This document shows, piece after piece, positions 1 to 6,897 of a stretch of 38,624 bases of DNA. A program made the position numbers and the translations under genes. Within the stretch, counting starts at the first letter, position 1. Every line of letters starts with the position of its first letter. The notes beneath the pieces are model-generated. The model made no database searches, had not been told where the DNA came from, and saw only the letters and a program-made list of their open reading frames with translations. This DNA is from Mycobacterium sp. (GTDB taxonomy: Bacteria; Actinomycetota; Actinomycetes; Mycobacteriales; Mycobacteriaceae), in the NCBI GenBank assembly GCA_020438905.1, contig JAGQTQ010000073.1:1-38624 (forward strand), written 5' to 3'.

Positions 1-2
1 AC

Positions 3-428
3 TTTCCCTATTTCGACACCCGCCGCTCGCCTACTTCATCGGTGGATCGAGGATTAGGGGCACAGCAGATCGACCTCGCAGTTGCCCACCTCGGCGCCTT
101 GGGACCAGTGCCGACGTTTTTCCTAGTCGAGTGCAAGTACTGGGAGGTGCCTGTCGACAGTGCGGCGGTTGGCTACTTCTTGAATACCTGCAAAGACCGC
201 AGGGTGAAACTTGGGGTGATCATCTCAAAGCATGGAATCACAGGTGATCCGCAAGAGGCCTCGGCAGCTCACTCGCTGGCTTTCGGAGCTTCCTTGCTGG
301 GAGTGCACCTCGTGGTTCTCAAGGAGAGCGACCTGCTTGCGGTTACCTCCGATGGCGACTTTGTCGAGATGCTGGTGATGGCCTGGATGGAAGCCGCAGC
401 CACGGGGGGCGTCGGCAGGCCGTCCTAG
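3..428 (+). CDS. Restriction-endonuclease-like protein, 5' end outside window
   Basis: The frame is open to the left edge, so the true start is probably outside; a GTG at 42 is the first internal start. Visible residues include an Ile-Asp pair followed some 20 residues later by V-E-C-K-Y-W, which fits the D...ExK core of PD-(D/E)XK nucleases, and then a beta/alpha region (LGVIISKHGITG, SLLGVHLVVLKESDL) like the end of that fold. It may be the C-terminal half of a restriction endonuclease-type protein. The stop at 426-428 touches a transposase remnant, so this end may be an insertion scar and not the native terminus. Nuclease fold is inferred from motif spacing only. Confidence 0.5.
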   Translation, partial: FPYFDTRRSPTSSVDRGLGAQQIDLAVAHLGALGPVPTFFLVECKYWEVPVDSAAVGYFLNTCKDRRVKLGVIISKHGITGDPQEASAAHSLAFGASLLGVHLVVLKESDLLAVTSDGDFVEMLVMAWMEAAATGGVGRPS

Positions 429-566
429 GGCCAGTCGTATTGGTATCTCACCAACGCCGACCACAGCGTCATGGCCGCTGGCGACGTGATCTCCCGGTAC
501 AACGAGCTGAGGCGTGTCGAGCGGTCATGTCGGATGTCCAAGAGCGACCTTCAGGCCCGGCCAGTG
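429..566 (+). pseudogene. Transposase C-terminal remnant (IS4/IS1634-like)
   Basis: In the frame running through 471 the translation contains VISRYNELRRVE followed by R-S-C-R-M-S-K-S-D-L-Q-A-R-P-V. This resembles the conserved end of IS4/IS1634-type DDE transposases, in which Y-x-x-L-W-x-V-E-x-S-F-R-M-x-K-x-D-L-x-A-R-P surrounds the catalytic Glu. Here Trp is Arg and Phe is Cys, and similarity stops soon after, so this is a decayed fragment with no intact gene around it. The 155 bp between it and the next start codon show nothing recognisable beyond a possible promoter just before 722. Confidence 0.6.
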
Positions 567-721
567 CCATGCGACCGGAACATGGGCGCCCGAAGTCCGT
601 CGCGCTTCTTTGGAAACGAGACCCTAGAGATCGACACCGCCAGCGAACCCTTGTCATCCTCGTAATTCTGTGTGACAGTAATCGTAAGTCGTCATCCGCA
701 ATTACGGGACGGAGGGCGGTC

Positions 722-1480
722 ATGGCCGTCTTGAATATCCGAGTCGATGATCAGGTCCGCGATGAACTCAAGGACATGGCTGACGCGGAGGGCGTCACCG
801 TCAGCGAATACGTCCGCGATCTGCTCACGGCCGCGCTTGTTCCTGGTTACGAGTCCAAAGAGGACCACGGCGACCTGCCGGCGCCGGAGACGATGCGGAT
901 CGCTGATCGGCAGGTGCTCTCCCTGCTTCACCGCATCCTCGCGCGCGTCCTGCCCGAGGACAACGACGACGTGGACGGCAACGCCGGTTATCAGCTGGGG
1001 CGTGCGCGGGTGATCGAGGCGGGCTACACCGGGGAGTACTGGCGCGAAGTCGCCGGGTTCAGTCCCGAGCTGTCTAAGCGCGACTGCGGTCGCGTCCTAG
1101 ACATCCTGGACATGTTCCGCATCATCACGTTCAGCATTCGGAGGCTGGAGAAGGACGGGACCACCGTCGACGAGGAACTTAAGTACAAGCTGGAATTCCG
1201 GGGCTTTGACGGTAACGACGGGCTCGAAAACCACATGGCCCACTACGTCGAGTTTCTGATGAGCGACGGCCGGTGGGCTGAACTGCACGAACAGTGGAGC
1301 AACAACGACGAGGGGAACTCCCACTCCCTCATGCTCGACACCTACATGCGCATGGTTGCTGAACACCGCCGCATCAAAGCCAGCCGCGACCGCGGATTCC
1401 ACCGAGAGGAATACCTGCTGTCCCTCGACGAGCTGCAGCGGATCGCAGACGCTCGAGTTCACCCCTCTCGCCGAGGCTGA
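722..1480 (+). CDS. Ribbon-helix-helix / YfbU-domain fusion protein
   Basis: The start is ATG 722, preceded by GGAGGG at 711-716; the open frame extends further upstream but that part looks non-coding and overlaps a transposase remnant. Residues about 1-45 (VLNIRVDDQVRDELKDMA...VSEYVRDLLTAAL) form a typical ribbon-helix-helix DNA-binding or antitoxin-like domain. The remainder, from MRIADRQVLSLLHRIL to the end, matches the YfbU family in layout: GYTGEY, a CGRVLDILDMFRII helix, a LEFRGFDGN segment and a C-terminal YLLSLDELQRIADA helix. E. coli YfbU is a stand-alone protein of about 160 residues, so this 252-residue form is a fusion. Its role is unknown; a DNA-binding regulator or antitoxin-like function is inferred from the RHH part. 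It is monocistronic here. Confidence 0.75.
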   Translation: MAVLNIRVDDQVRDELKDMADAEGVTVSEYVRDLLTAALVPGYESKEDHGDLPAPETMRIADRQVLSLLHRILARVLPEDNDDVDGNAGYQLGRARVIEAGYTGEYWREVAGFSPELSKRDCGRVLDILDMFRIITFSIRRLEKDGTTVDEELKYKLEFRGFDGNDGLENHMAHYVEFLMSDGRWAELHEQWSNNDEGNSHSLMLDTYMRMVAEHRRIKASRDRGFHREEYLLSLDELQRIADARVHPSRRG

Positions 1481-1497
1481 CAGACGTCTCACCAACG

Positions 1498-1793
1498 TCA
1501 GTCCTGGATGCGGTACAGCACACGGTTGACGTAGGGGCGGAACCGGTTGCCGCCTTCGAGATCGTCGATGATGCCGGCCACCGCGACGTCGAGGCCGTCG
1601 TTGCCGCCGCCCAGGGGGAGGTAGACGCGCCCACGGTCGGCGCCGAGGTAGTTCGCCCGATGGACGAGCGCGCCGGCCCAGAAGATGTCGGCGTTCTCGA
1701 CGGTGAGCGCTTGTCGGGGAACGTCGCCCACTCCAATTCCAGGTCCTCGTTGCGCCACCGGGTGCCCTTCACCTCCGGCATCCCGTAGGCCAT
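1498..1793 (-). pseudogene. Frameshifted small gene after the HicB-like gene
   Basis: Starting at ATG 1793 the frame reads MAYGMPEVKGTRWRNEDLEL and on to DKR, then loses sense. A second frame resumes with ALTVENADIFWAGALVHRAN and runs to the stop at 1498-1500. Adding one base near 1709-1710 (AAG-GCG instead of AAGCG) joins both into a continuous 98-residue protein, so a single-base deletion or a sequencing error is likely. The start lies two bases after the stop of the HicB-like gene, which suggests translational coupling. I do not recognise the family. It does not look like a classic HicA toxin, but its place behind a HicB-type antitoxin makes a toxin-partner role possible. Confidence 0.6.
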
Positions 1794-1795
1794 GG

Positions 1796-2401
1796 TCAGG
1801 TATCGGCCGCGATCTGCTCGACGATCTTGATGATGCCTTGCAGTGCCTCGTCCTCGGTGGGTGCCAACCAGGACAGCGAGGGGAACTCGGCGACCAGGCC
1901 CACGAACTCGTTGTCCGCCGGCGACCACTCGACCCGGTAGGCGTAGTTCGGCCGGGCGGCATCCTCGGCGGTCCGCGCGTGCCGCAGATGGTTGCGGATG
2001 GTGGTGACGATGAACGCTGCCCGCTCCCGGGGGCTCTGCCCGTATCCGGGGACGTTGATTGTGCCGGCGGCGATGAGGTCTCCCTTGGTGATGCCGGGCT
2101 GCTGCTCGTGCGGGTCCAGTTCGATGTCCCAGTCCCCGCTCCGTTCGCGGAAGTAGAAGCTGTGCCCGTCGACCTGGCCCTCCCACTGCTCGGGCATCAG
2201 CCCGCCGTGGCGGCCCACCACAACGCCCAGCTGGTCGGCCACCCAGGCCTGCAGGTCGGCCTCGGCGGCCTGTTCCTCGGCCTGGAGCTGCTGGCCTTCC
2301 GGTGACCGCCGGAACTCGTCCATGTGGTCGAGAAACCCCTGGAAGGTCTGTGCTGGTCGCCACCGCCGGTCCTCGGGTGCGTTCTCCGTGTCGTCGTGCA
2401 T
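1796..2401 (-). CDS. HicB-like antitoxin-domain protein
   Basis: A 201-residue protein whose last 50 residues (YRVEWSPADNEFVGLVAEFPSL, then SWLAPTEDEALQGI) match the partial RNase-H-fold HicB antitoxin domain, in which an E/D-N-E-Y-V-G-x-x-x-E-F-P-x-L-x-W pattern is common in actinobacteria. The first 150 residues are charged, rich in Gln and Glu, and unfamiliar; HicB proteins are usually about 130 residues, so this is a long variant. The ATG at 2401 lies 7 nt past the stop of the acetyltransferase gene, and its own stop is 2 nt before the next start. The four genes from 3184 to 1498 may therefore be one transcript. No HicA toxin is visible beside it. Confidence 0.65.
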   Translation of the reverse strand: MHDDTENAPEDRRWRPAQTFQGFLDHMDEFRRSPEGQQLQAEEQAAEADLQAWVADQLGVVVGRHGGLMPEQWEGQVDGHSFYFRERSGDWDIELDPHEQQPGITKGDLIAAGTINVPGYGQSPRERAAFIVTTIRNHLRHARTAEDAARPNYAYRVEWSPADNEFVGLVAEFPSLSWLAPTEDEALQGIIKIVEQIAADT

Positions 2402-2408
2402 TAGCCGG

Positions 2409-2918
2409 TCACTTCTGCGGCGGGTCGAGCAGGGCGCGGGCGTCTTTGATTAACAGCAGAAGGTGCAGTGGGTCGGTGGGTGAGGGCTCGAAATCGAAGT
2501 GCGCGTAGAACGCCCGCGCCTGCTCGTGCAGCGCGTGTACCAGTAGTGCCCGCACCCCGATGATCTCCGCAGCCGCCACCGCGCGCGTGATCGCGTCGCG
2601 CAGCAGTGCAGCGCCCAGACCCTGGCCTTGTTCCTTGCGGTCAATCGCCAGCCGCGACAACAGGATCGCCGGCACCGGATCGGGCATGTTACGCCGCACC
2701 CGCCCGGGTGTGCCGGCACGCGCCACCGCCGCCGAGGCCAGCGCGTAGAACCCGACGACACGTCCGTCCCGGCACGTCACCAAGCACCGGGAGGCACCCT
2801 CGACGTGGTTGGCCAGGGCGCGTCCTTGAAGGTACTTGTCCAGGCTGGGTTCGCCGCTGTCGAAGTCGGCGACCACATCGTGCTCGCCGATCGGTCGGGG
2901 CGCGCTATAGCCGCTCAC
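2409..2918 (-). CDS. GNAT acetyltransferase toxin, TacT type (copy 1)
   Basis: A 169-residue GNAT-fold protein. The acetyl-CoA loop is visible as R-K-E-Q-G-Q-G-L-G (the Q/R-x-x-G-x-G/A motif), followed by a helix and the A-R-A-F-Y-A-H-F-D-F-E-P end typical of TacT/AtaT toxins, whose Tyr serves in catalysis. Family members acetylate aminoacyl-tRNA and block translation; that activity is inferred here. The GTG start at 2918 overlaps the stop of the RHH antitoxin by four bases (GTGA), the usual arrangement of these modules. It is very similar to the gene at 16552-17061, both at protein level and over long identical nucleotide runs. Confidence 0.85.
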   Translation of the reverse strand: MSGYSAPRPIGEHDVVADFDSGEPSLDKYLQGRALANHVEGASRCLVTCRDGRVVGFYALASAAVARAGTPGRVRRNMPDPVPAILLSRLAIDRKEQGQGLGAALLRDAITRAVAAAEIIGVRALLVHALHEQARAFYAHFDFEPSPTDPLHLLLLIKDARALLDPPQK

Positions 2919-3184
2919 TCGTCGAAGATCGAGGGCTCCGCGAACAACTTCTCCAGCCGCGGCTTGTGCGACACCGGGGTGTCCAGCACGGACACGAACT
3001 CCGACCAGGCTGACGCATCGAGCATGAACAGCCGCCGATCGGCGAGCACCTCGCGGGCATGAGCCAACGTCGCCGTCACCGCGAAGTTGGTCAGATCGGT
3101 CCCCTCCACTTCGGCGGCACGACGAATCAGGGCGTCCTGCTCAGCGGTCAGGCGCACCGCGAATCGCTCGGTCTTCGTAGCCAT
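2915..3184 (-). CDS. RHH antitoxin, TacA/DUF1778 type (copy 1)
   Basis: An 89-residue antitoxin: the N-terminal part (ERFAVRLTAEQDALIRRAAE, then GTDLTNFAVTATL) is a DUF1778-type ribbon-helix-helix domain, and the C-terminal tail (ADRRLFMLDASAWSEFVSVLD) is the usual toxin-neutralising segment. ATG 3184 is chosen over the in-frame ATG 3193 because the second copy keeps only the equivalent of 3184, and 3193 lies inside the operator palindrome. TacA proteins bind DNA with their toxin to repress their own promoter, which fits the perfect inverted repeat directly upstream. Confidence 0.85.
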   Translation of the reverse strand: MATKTERFAVRLTAEQDALIRRAAEVEGTDLTNFAVTATLAHAREVLADRRLFMLDASAWSEFVSVLDTPVSHKPRLEKLFAEPSIFDE

Positions 3185-3190
3185 GCCGTC

Positions 3191-3217
3191 CATTGTGTGC
3201 CTATCAGGCACACAATG
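3191..3217 (-). promoter_or_regulatory. Operator palindrome over the tacAT copy 1 promoter
   Basis: CATTGTGTGCCT at 3191-3202 and AGGCACACAATG at 3206-3217 form a perfect 12-bp inverted repeat around ATC. On the minus strand a TTGCAT (-35-like) and CACAAT (-10-like) are 17 bp apart across this repeat, with the start codon 7 nt further on. It is therefore a likely autoregulatory operator for the RHH antitoxin. The second module has the same site with one changed base. Confidence 0.8.
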
Positions 3218-3371
3218 CAACGGGGCTCTGATCATGCCCCCTGACCAGCATTGAAGCACTTCGTGCCTGTAAATCATGCTTTGACTCCCAGGAAGTTGTG
3301 CCGGGGCCAGTCGGGTCGCGGTGGGACGGCCACGGCTGTCTCGTCGCTTTCAACCCCTGTGAGGGGGAGGC

Positions 3372-3584
3372 ATGTCTTCTCATCTGCTGACCGCGCTCAA
3401 GCTTCTGCTGATCACGGTAGTCGTCATCGTCACGTCCTGGCTGGCGGTGTGCGTCGTGGCGATGTTCACCGGTCATACCGATGTTCTGCCCGTCATCGGT
3501 GCGGTGCTGGTCGACCTGATCGAAGCACTCGTCACGCGCCCGCTGCACGACCTGGCCACCGAGACTATTGGGAGAGGTCGATGA
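3372..3584 (+). CDS. Small membrane protein, unknown
   Basis: A 70-residue protein starting at ATG 3372 after a strong GGGGGAGG ribosome site. Residues about 8-33 (LKLLLITVVVIVTSWLAVCVVAMF) form a clear transmembrane helix, and a second weaker hydrophobic stretch (VLPVIGAVLVDLIEALV) follows. The end overlaps the last 20 bp of the convergent nuclease gene. No family is recognised. Its place between a toxin-antitoxin module and a nuclease operon is suggestive but proves nothing. Confidence 0.55.
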   Translation: MSSHLLTALKLLLITVVVIVTSWLAVCVVAMFTGHTDVLPVIGAVLVDLIEALVTRPLHDLATETIGRGR

Positions 3585-4488
3585 GGTAGCGGCCTTGCTT
3601 TTCGGCGGCGTCGATCTTCTTGATCAGTGCGTCGACCAGGCTGATGCGTCCTTCGAAGATGAGTGCCAGGTCCTGGCCGGTCATGTATACGACGTTGCGT
3701 TTGCCGCTGACGCTTGCAAAATGCTCCAGGATTTCGTCGTTGAATCCGATCATGGAGATAAACAGTCCGCGGGTGCTTTCCAGTTTTCCATCCACTTTGA
3801 CCTTGAAGTCGGCGAGATCGCCGGTTGTGGGGGGTTGGCTTCGCCAGCGTGCTTCGACGAGGTAGGTGAATCCGCGAAAATGGAAGGATCCGTCTACCTG
3901 TTCGTGCGGCTGGCGAGTCGAACCGGTGTAGTCCAGATCATTGGCCCGAAATAGATCTGCTAGCAGCGACTCCAGTTCGTAGCCGCGGGTTTGGCGTTCG
4001 GCGATGCTGCTTGGATGCTGTGCAGAAAGCGTTGCGAACCGGCCATATAACCGCTGCATTTCCTGCTGCTGTTCTCCGATTTGCTTCTGCCGCTTACTTT
4101 CCCGTGCACGGCGTTCATTGATGGCCGCTTGTTCGGCATCGATGATGATGCCCTCGCGAGAAACCACCTGCTTGAGGGCCGCCAAGGCGGCTTTGCCGGC
4201 CGCGATGTCTTCGACGCCGTTAGCTGGTCGCGTCATTCCGCATAGTTGCACCACGATTCTGCGTTGTACTGCCCAGCCCGCCGAACCGAGTTCATGCAGT
4301 TCGTCGAGCACACTGCGGGCGATCTTGACCTTGGCAATCTCGGGGTGGTCGTAGCGGTTGTACACCGCCGCCGGGACACCCGCGGTCAGCATCAATGATT
4401 TCAGGTCGTCGCGGTAGTAGAACGCGGTCCGACACACAGTGAGTACCTCGGCGCGTACCGCCGCCGACAGCGGGTGGGCCGCGCTCAC
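3565..4488 (-). CDS. Mrr-like PD-(D/E)XK nuclease, third gene of a TA operon
   Basis: GTG 4488 is chosen because it overlaps the toxin stop by four bases (GTGA), giving 307 residues. The N-terminal ~80 residues (SAAVRAEVLTVCRTAFYYRDDL...) are an all-helical domain, followed by a basic, Gln-rich coiled-coil segment (ESKRQKQIGEQQQEMQRLYG). The C-terminal half is a restriction-endonuclease-like fold with D199 (QVDGSFHF) and E212 in V-E-A-R-W. The expected Lys of the ExK motif is Arg214, which could weaken or alter catalysis. A GLFISMIGF strand follows. Together with the two upstream genes it looks like a nuclease effector tied to a toxin-antitoxin switch; that combined role is inference. Confidence 0.7.
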   Translation of the reverse strand: MSAAHPLSAAVRAEVLTVCRTAFYYRDDLKSLMLTAGVPAAVYNRYDHPEIAKVKIARSVLDELHELGSAGWAVQRRIVVQLCGMTRPANGVEDIAAGKAALAALKQVVSREGIIIDAEQAAINERRARESKRQKQIGEQQQEMQRLYGRFATLSAQHPSSIAERQTRGYELESLLADLFRANDLDYTGSTRQPHEQVDGSFHFRGFTYLVEARWRSQPPTTGDLADFKVKVDGKLESTRGLFISMIGFNDEILEHFASVSGKRNVVYMTGQDLALIFEGRISLVDALIKKIDAAEKQGRYLIDLSQ

Positions 4489-4838
4489 TCGGTGTCCTTG
4501 GGGTGGCCAGGTCCGGCATGACGTAACCACAAGGTGCTGTTCTCGGTATCGACCAAGTACCAGATACGGCCGGCCCCGGTGACCTCATACTGCCATTGCT
4601 CCATGTCGACCCCGCGGTGTGCAGCACTGGCCAGTCGGCCCTTCAAACGATGATGCCTGCTGGTCGGCGCCAATTGCTGGGGCCTCCTCCGCAGTTCACC
4701 CCACGCTGTCGCCGTACTGGCAGCAGCTTGCTGGCAGAGCGCATCCCAACCTTTGGCCGCCTCGCTGGTGGCAAACCGTAGTTCCCACTCGCCGCTGCCG
4801 GCGGGCGGCGCGACGCGATCTCCGCGTTTGGCCGCCAC
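4485..4838 (-). CDS. RelE/ParE-like toxin
   Basis: A 117-residue basic protein starting at GTG 4838, directly abutting the antitoxin stop TAG. Features of the actinobacterial RelE-like group are visible: an N-terminal W-E-L-R-F-A strand, a helix over EAAKGWDALCQQ, a basic RHHRLKGRLA strand and a Q-W-Q-Y-E-V...R-I-W-Y-L-V beta hairpin, ending near HAGPGHPKDTE. Such proteins are usually ribosome-dependent mRNA interferases or gyrase inhibitors. The assignment rests on this secondary-structure pattern, size and neighbour, and the substrate cannot be told. Confidence 0.65.
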   Translation of the reverse strand: MAAKRGDRVAPPAGSGEWELRFATSEAAKGWDALCQQAAASTATAWGELRRRPQQLAPTSRHHRLKGRLASAAHRGVDMEQWQYEVTGAGRIWYLVDTENSTLWLRHAGPGHPKDTE

Positions 4839-5315
4839 CTACCCCCGGACTCCCGGCTCAGGCACTGCGCCGAAGTCGCCGTCGCTGGATCCTGACAGGA
4901 CGGCAGCTAACTCGGGATCGGCCAATACCTCGGCCGTATGGCGCCACGCATCGATCACCTGGGCAACCGGTGCCGGGTTGTCGATAGAGTCTGCCGCTTT
5001 CATCGTCGAGACTAACTCGAAGACGAACTCGCGCACTTCCTCACGAGACAGAAACGCCACCCACGGAAACACCTGGGGCACGACGTCGGTCACCAGATCC
5101 CGCACGTGCGGATCGTGCTGCATCAACGCAACAAACAACCGTGAGGTCACCGACGATGCCTCACGAGCTTGCCGCGCTCTCGATGCGGTGGTTAACACCA
5201 GATCTTCGGCATCCCGACGCCGCACCACCAGAGCACGGTTGACCGACTTCTGCAGCCACGCTTCGACCGTGGCCTTACCGCGCAGCTGCAGCTCGGAAAA
5301 AGAGACCACATCCAT
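4839..5315 (-). CDS. Phd/YefM-like antitoxin
   Basis: A 158-residue protein. The N-terminal segment MDVVSFSELQLRGKATVEAW and the strand ALVVRRRDAEDLVLTT resemble the Phd/YefM prevent-host-death fold, in which a short repressor domain binds the operator. The C-terminal ~90 residues are helical (REEVREFVFELVSTMKAAD) and may be the toxin-binding region. It is followed without a gap by a RelE-like toxin gene. A convincing leaderless promoter lies right upstream. The region is longer than usual Phd proteins (about 80-90 residues). Confidence 0.65.
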   Translation of the reverse strand: MDVVSFSELQLRGKATVEAWLQKSVNRALVVRRRDAEDLVLTTASRARQAREASSVTSRLFVALMQHDPHVRDLVTDVVPQVFPWVAFLSREEVREFVFELVSTMKAADSIDNPAPVAQVIDAWRHTAEVLADPELAAVLSGSSDGDFGAVPEPGVRG

Positions 5316-5322
5316 AACATCT

Positions 5323-5351
5323 AAACTACTTATAAAGTGCCGATGTGTCGA
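5323..5351 (-). promoter_or_regulatory. Leaderless promoter of the Phd/RelE/nuclease operon
   Basis: On the minus strand TCGACA (5351-5346) and TAGTTT (5328-5323) are separated by exactly 17 bp, and ATG 5315 follows the -10 after 7 nt. Transcription would start at or next to the A of the start codon, so no ribosome-binding site is needed. Confidence 0.6.
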
Positions 5352-5364
5352 GATAGCTCATGCT

Positions 5365-6369
5365 TCAGAACGGATACGGGCTCACTAGGTCGGCGAGCTT
5401 GTCGAGCACGTCGCGTTCCTGCGCAGGTCGCTGCGGTTTCTTTGCGCGAATGAACTCGGCGATTTCGAACGCCGCGGCATCCCATGGAGGAAGGGGCCAG
5501 CCCTGCCGAGTCGCGGCGATTCTCTGCACCCAGTCCGCCATGTCGGCAGAGCAGTCCCCCACCGGGTCGAGGATGGCCAACGCCTCACGGGCGGAGACGG
5601 GAGTGAATGTGACGTTGCCTTCGGCGTCGAACCAGAGTCCGTAGGCGACACCGAGGCGGTAGTCGCGGGGCCAGATGGCCAGATCGTCGGAATTCAGGCA
5701 TGGCTCCACCCCGTCCCAGTGCACGACGAAGGTGCCACTTGCCGCGCGCTGACCGACCGCGACCCCGATCGCGCGTTGGTGTTGGGCGCTCAACGTGGGC
5801 AGATTCGCAGAGACGAGTCGGCGCTGAAGCTCACCGGACCTGAAGATCGCTCGGGGACTGCCGTTCAGGTCGTCGATCAGGGAGTCCGGCCGGCCCTCGG
5901 TGAAGTATCCGAGGCGCCGTAGCGCCCACCGCGCCCACAGCAGGCCCCCGTCGAGCGCCAACCGCACCATCTCGTCGGTGAGGACCGGGGTCCGGGCACG
6001 ACCGTGCCCGCCGCCGAACTGATTGCGGATGTCGCCGAGGTTCTGGGCGATCTTGCCCGCCTGCGTTGCCATGTTGCCGAACACCGTCTGATTCGCCAAC
6101 TCGTCGCCTGGCTGTCCTTTGAGGGTTGAGTTTGCCTGCGCAACAATAGAACTGAAGTTAGCGTTGGGGTCCGCGGGTGTGCCGTTGACGTCGAGGACGA
6201 TGCGGGCGATGCTTTCCACCACACACTTGATGTCCGCGAGTGCCTGGGAGCCATCGTTGGATTGCAGCGAACGTTGCAGTCGGTCAGCCTCTGCACTGAC
6301 AGCTGCCCAATGGTGCTCCCGGATGTAGAGCGGGCGCGGCAGCCGTACGTCGATGTCCTCGCCGGTCAC
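5365..6369 (-). CDS. Abi_C-domain abortive-infection-type protein
   Basis: GTG 6369 gives a 334-residue protein (VTGEDIDVRLPRPLYIREHHW...); the upstream open frame reads like a non-coding shadow of a decayed gene. Residues about 30-160 fit the abortive infection C-terminal (Abi_C) domain: ALADIKCVVESIARIVLD, then NLGDIRNQFGGGHGRAR, where the R-N-x-x-G-x-G-H-G signature is diagnostic, then a helix with LLWARWALRRL. The remaining residues form an unfamiliar domain rich in Trp. Family members are linked to phage defence, but the mechanism is not known from sequence. It lies 50 bp upstream of the antitoxin-toxin-nuclease operon in the same direction. Confidence 0.75.
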   Translation of the reverse strand: MTGEDIDVRLPRPLYIREHHWAAVSAEADRLQRSLQSNDGSQALADIKCVVESIARIVLDVNGTPADPNANFSSIVAQANSTLKGQPGDELANQTVFGNMATQAGKIAQNLGDIRNQFGGGHGRARTPVLTDEMVRLALDGGLLWARWALRRLGYFTEGRPDSLIDDLNGSPRAIFRSGELQRRLVSANLPTLSAQHQRAIGVAVGQRAASGTFVVHWDGVEPCLNSDDLAIWPRDYRLGVAYGLWFDAEGNVTFTPVSAREALAILDPVGDCSADMADWVQRIAATRQGWPLPPWDAAAFEIAEFIRAKKPQRPAQERDVLDKLADLVSPYPF

Positions 6370-6377
6370 AACAGGTA

Positions 6378-6383
6378 ATCGTA
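6378..6383 (-). promoter_or_regulatory. -10 element of the Abi_C gene
   Basis: TACGAT on the minus strand ends 8 nt before GTG 6369, and no ribosome-binding site is visible, which suggests a leaderless transcript. No clear -35 was found. Confidence 0.4.
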
Positions 6384-6386
6384 TGT

Positions 6387-6740
6387 TCAGGGCCCGGCTG
6401 GCGGCTGCTTGGCCCAGCCGACGATCATGGCGACGAGGTGCTGCAGGTTCTGAGCGCACATGATCGGTGCCGACGCTTTGAGTTCGAAACCCTGGTGGGC
6501 ATGGTGGTGCGCCAGAGACTGTCGTCGGCGACGTGAGCGCCCATGTGCTTGTCGAGGTGCTGAAACAGCGCCTGGGCCCGCTGGCGTAAGCCTCGCCGGC
6601 GTCCTCACCGGGCAAGTGCAGCTTACGGTGATCTGGGGATAGTAGCCCGGGGGGTGAACTGGTCGCGCTTGCCCGGCGCGGAAAAGTTGTTTGTCACGGT
6701 GAGCTCGGTGACGATCACCGTGACCTCGGCGGCGCACTTC
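6387..6740 (-). pseudogene. Decayed gene with several frameshifts, unknown family
   Basis: Protein-like stretches follow each other in order but in different minus-strand frames. They are AAEVTVIVTELTVTNNF with S-A-P-G-K-R-D-Q-F-T-P-R; YYPQITV; LHLPGEDAGEAY; RQRAQALFQHLDKHMGAHVA; and AHHHAHQGFELKASAPIMCA with Q-N-L-Q-H-L-V-A-M-I-V-G-W. Read together they suggest a former protein of roughly 115 residues broken by at least four small indels. I do not recognise the family. The known open frames here are only fragments of it. Confidence 0.55.
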
Positions 6741-6897
6741 CTGACGCCGGGGTGCCGCCGCGAACGGCTTGAGGCCGCCAACGCGGTCAATGGCCCAGGC
6801 GGTCCGATCGAGCCTGGTCTACCCCTTAGGGCGCGGTGTCGAGGCGCTCCTCGTCCGCCTCGCACACCTGTCACCGCTGCAGGCGAGACTGGCGCGC

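Larger units (their letters stand above)
2409..3245. repeat. Direct repeat, copy 1 (tacAT module)
   Basis: This stretch is highly similar to 16552-17390 in the same orientation, with identical runs of tens of bases. Similarity begins at the shared end of the acetyltransferase genes and fades about 30 bp beyond the operator (shared CAACGGGG and GATCATGCC). See the second copy. Confidence 0.8.

Noticed and set aside
650-684. Promoter before the RHH-YfbU gene (TTGTCA plus a -10)
   Set aside because: TTGTCA at 651 is a fair -35, but no good -10 lies at 16-18 bp spacing.
1374-2363. Long minus-strand frame of 329 codons
   Set aside because: It overlaps the HicB-like gene in another frame, and most of it is Arg/Gly/Pro-rich shadow. 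Only its stretch from 1793 to about 1710 is used, as the first half of the frameshifted gene.
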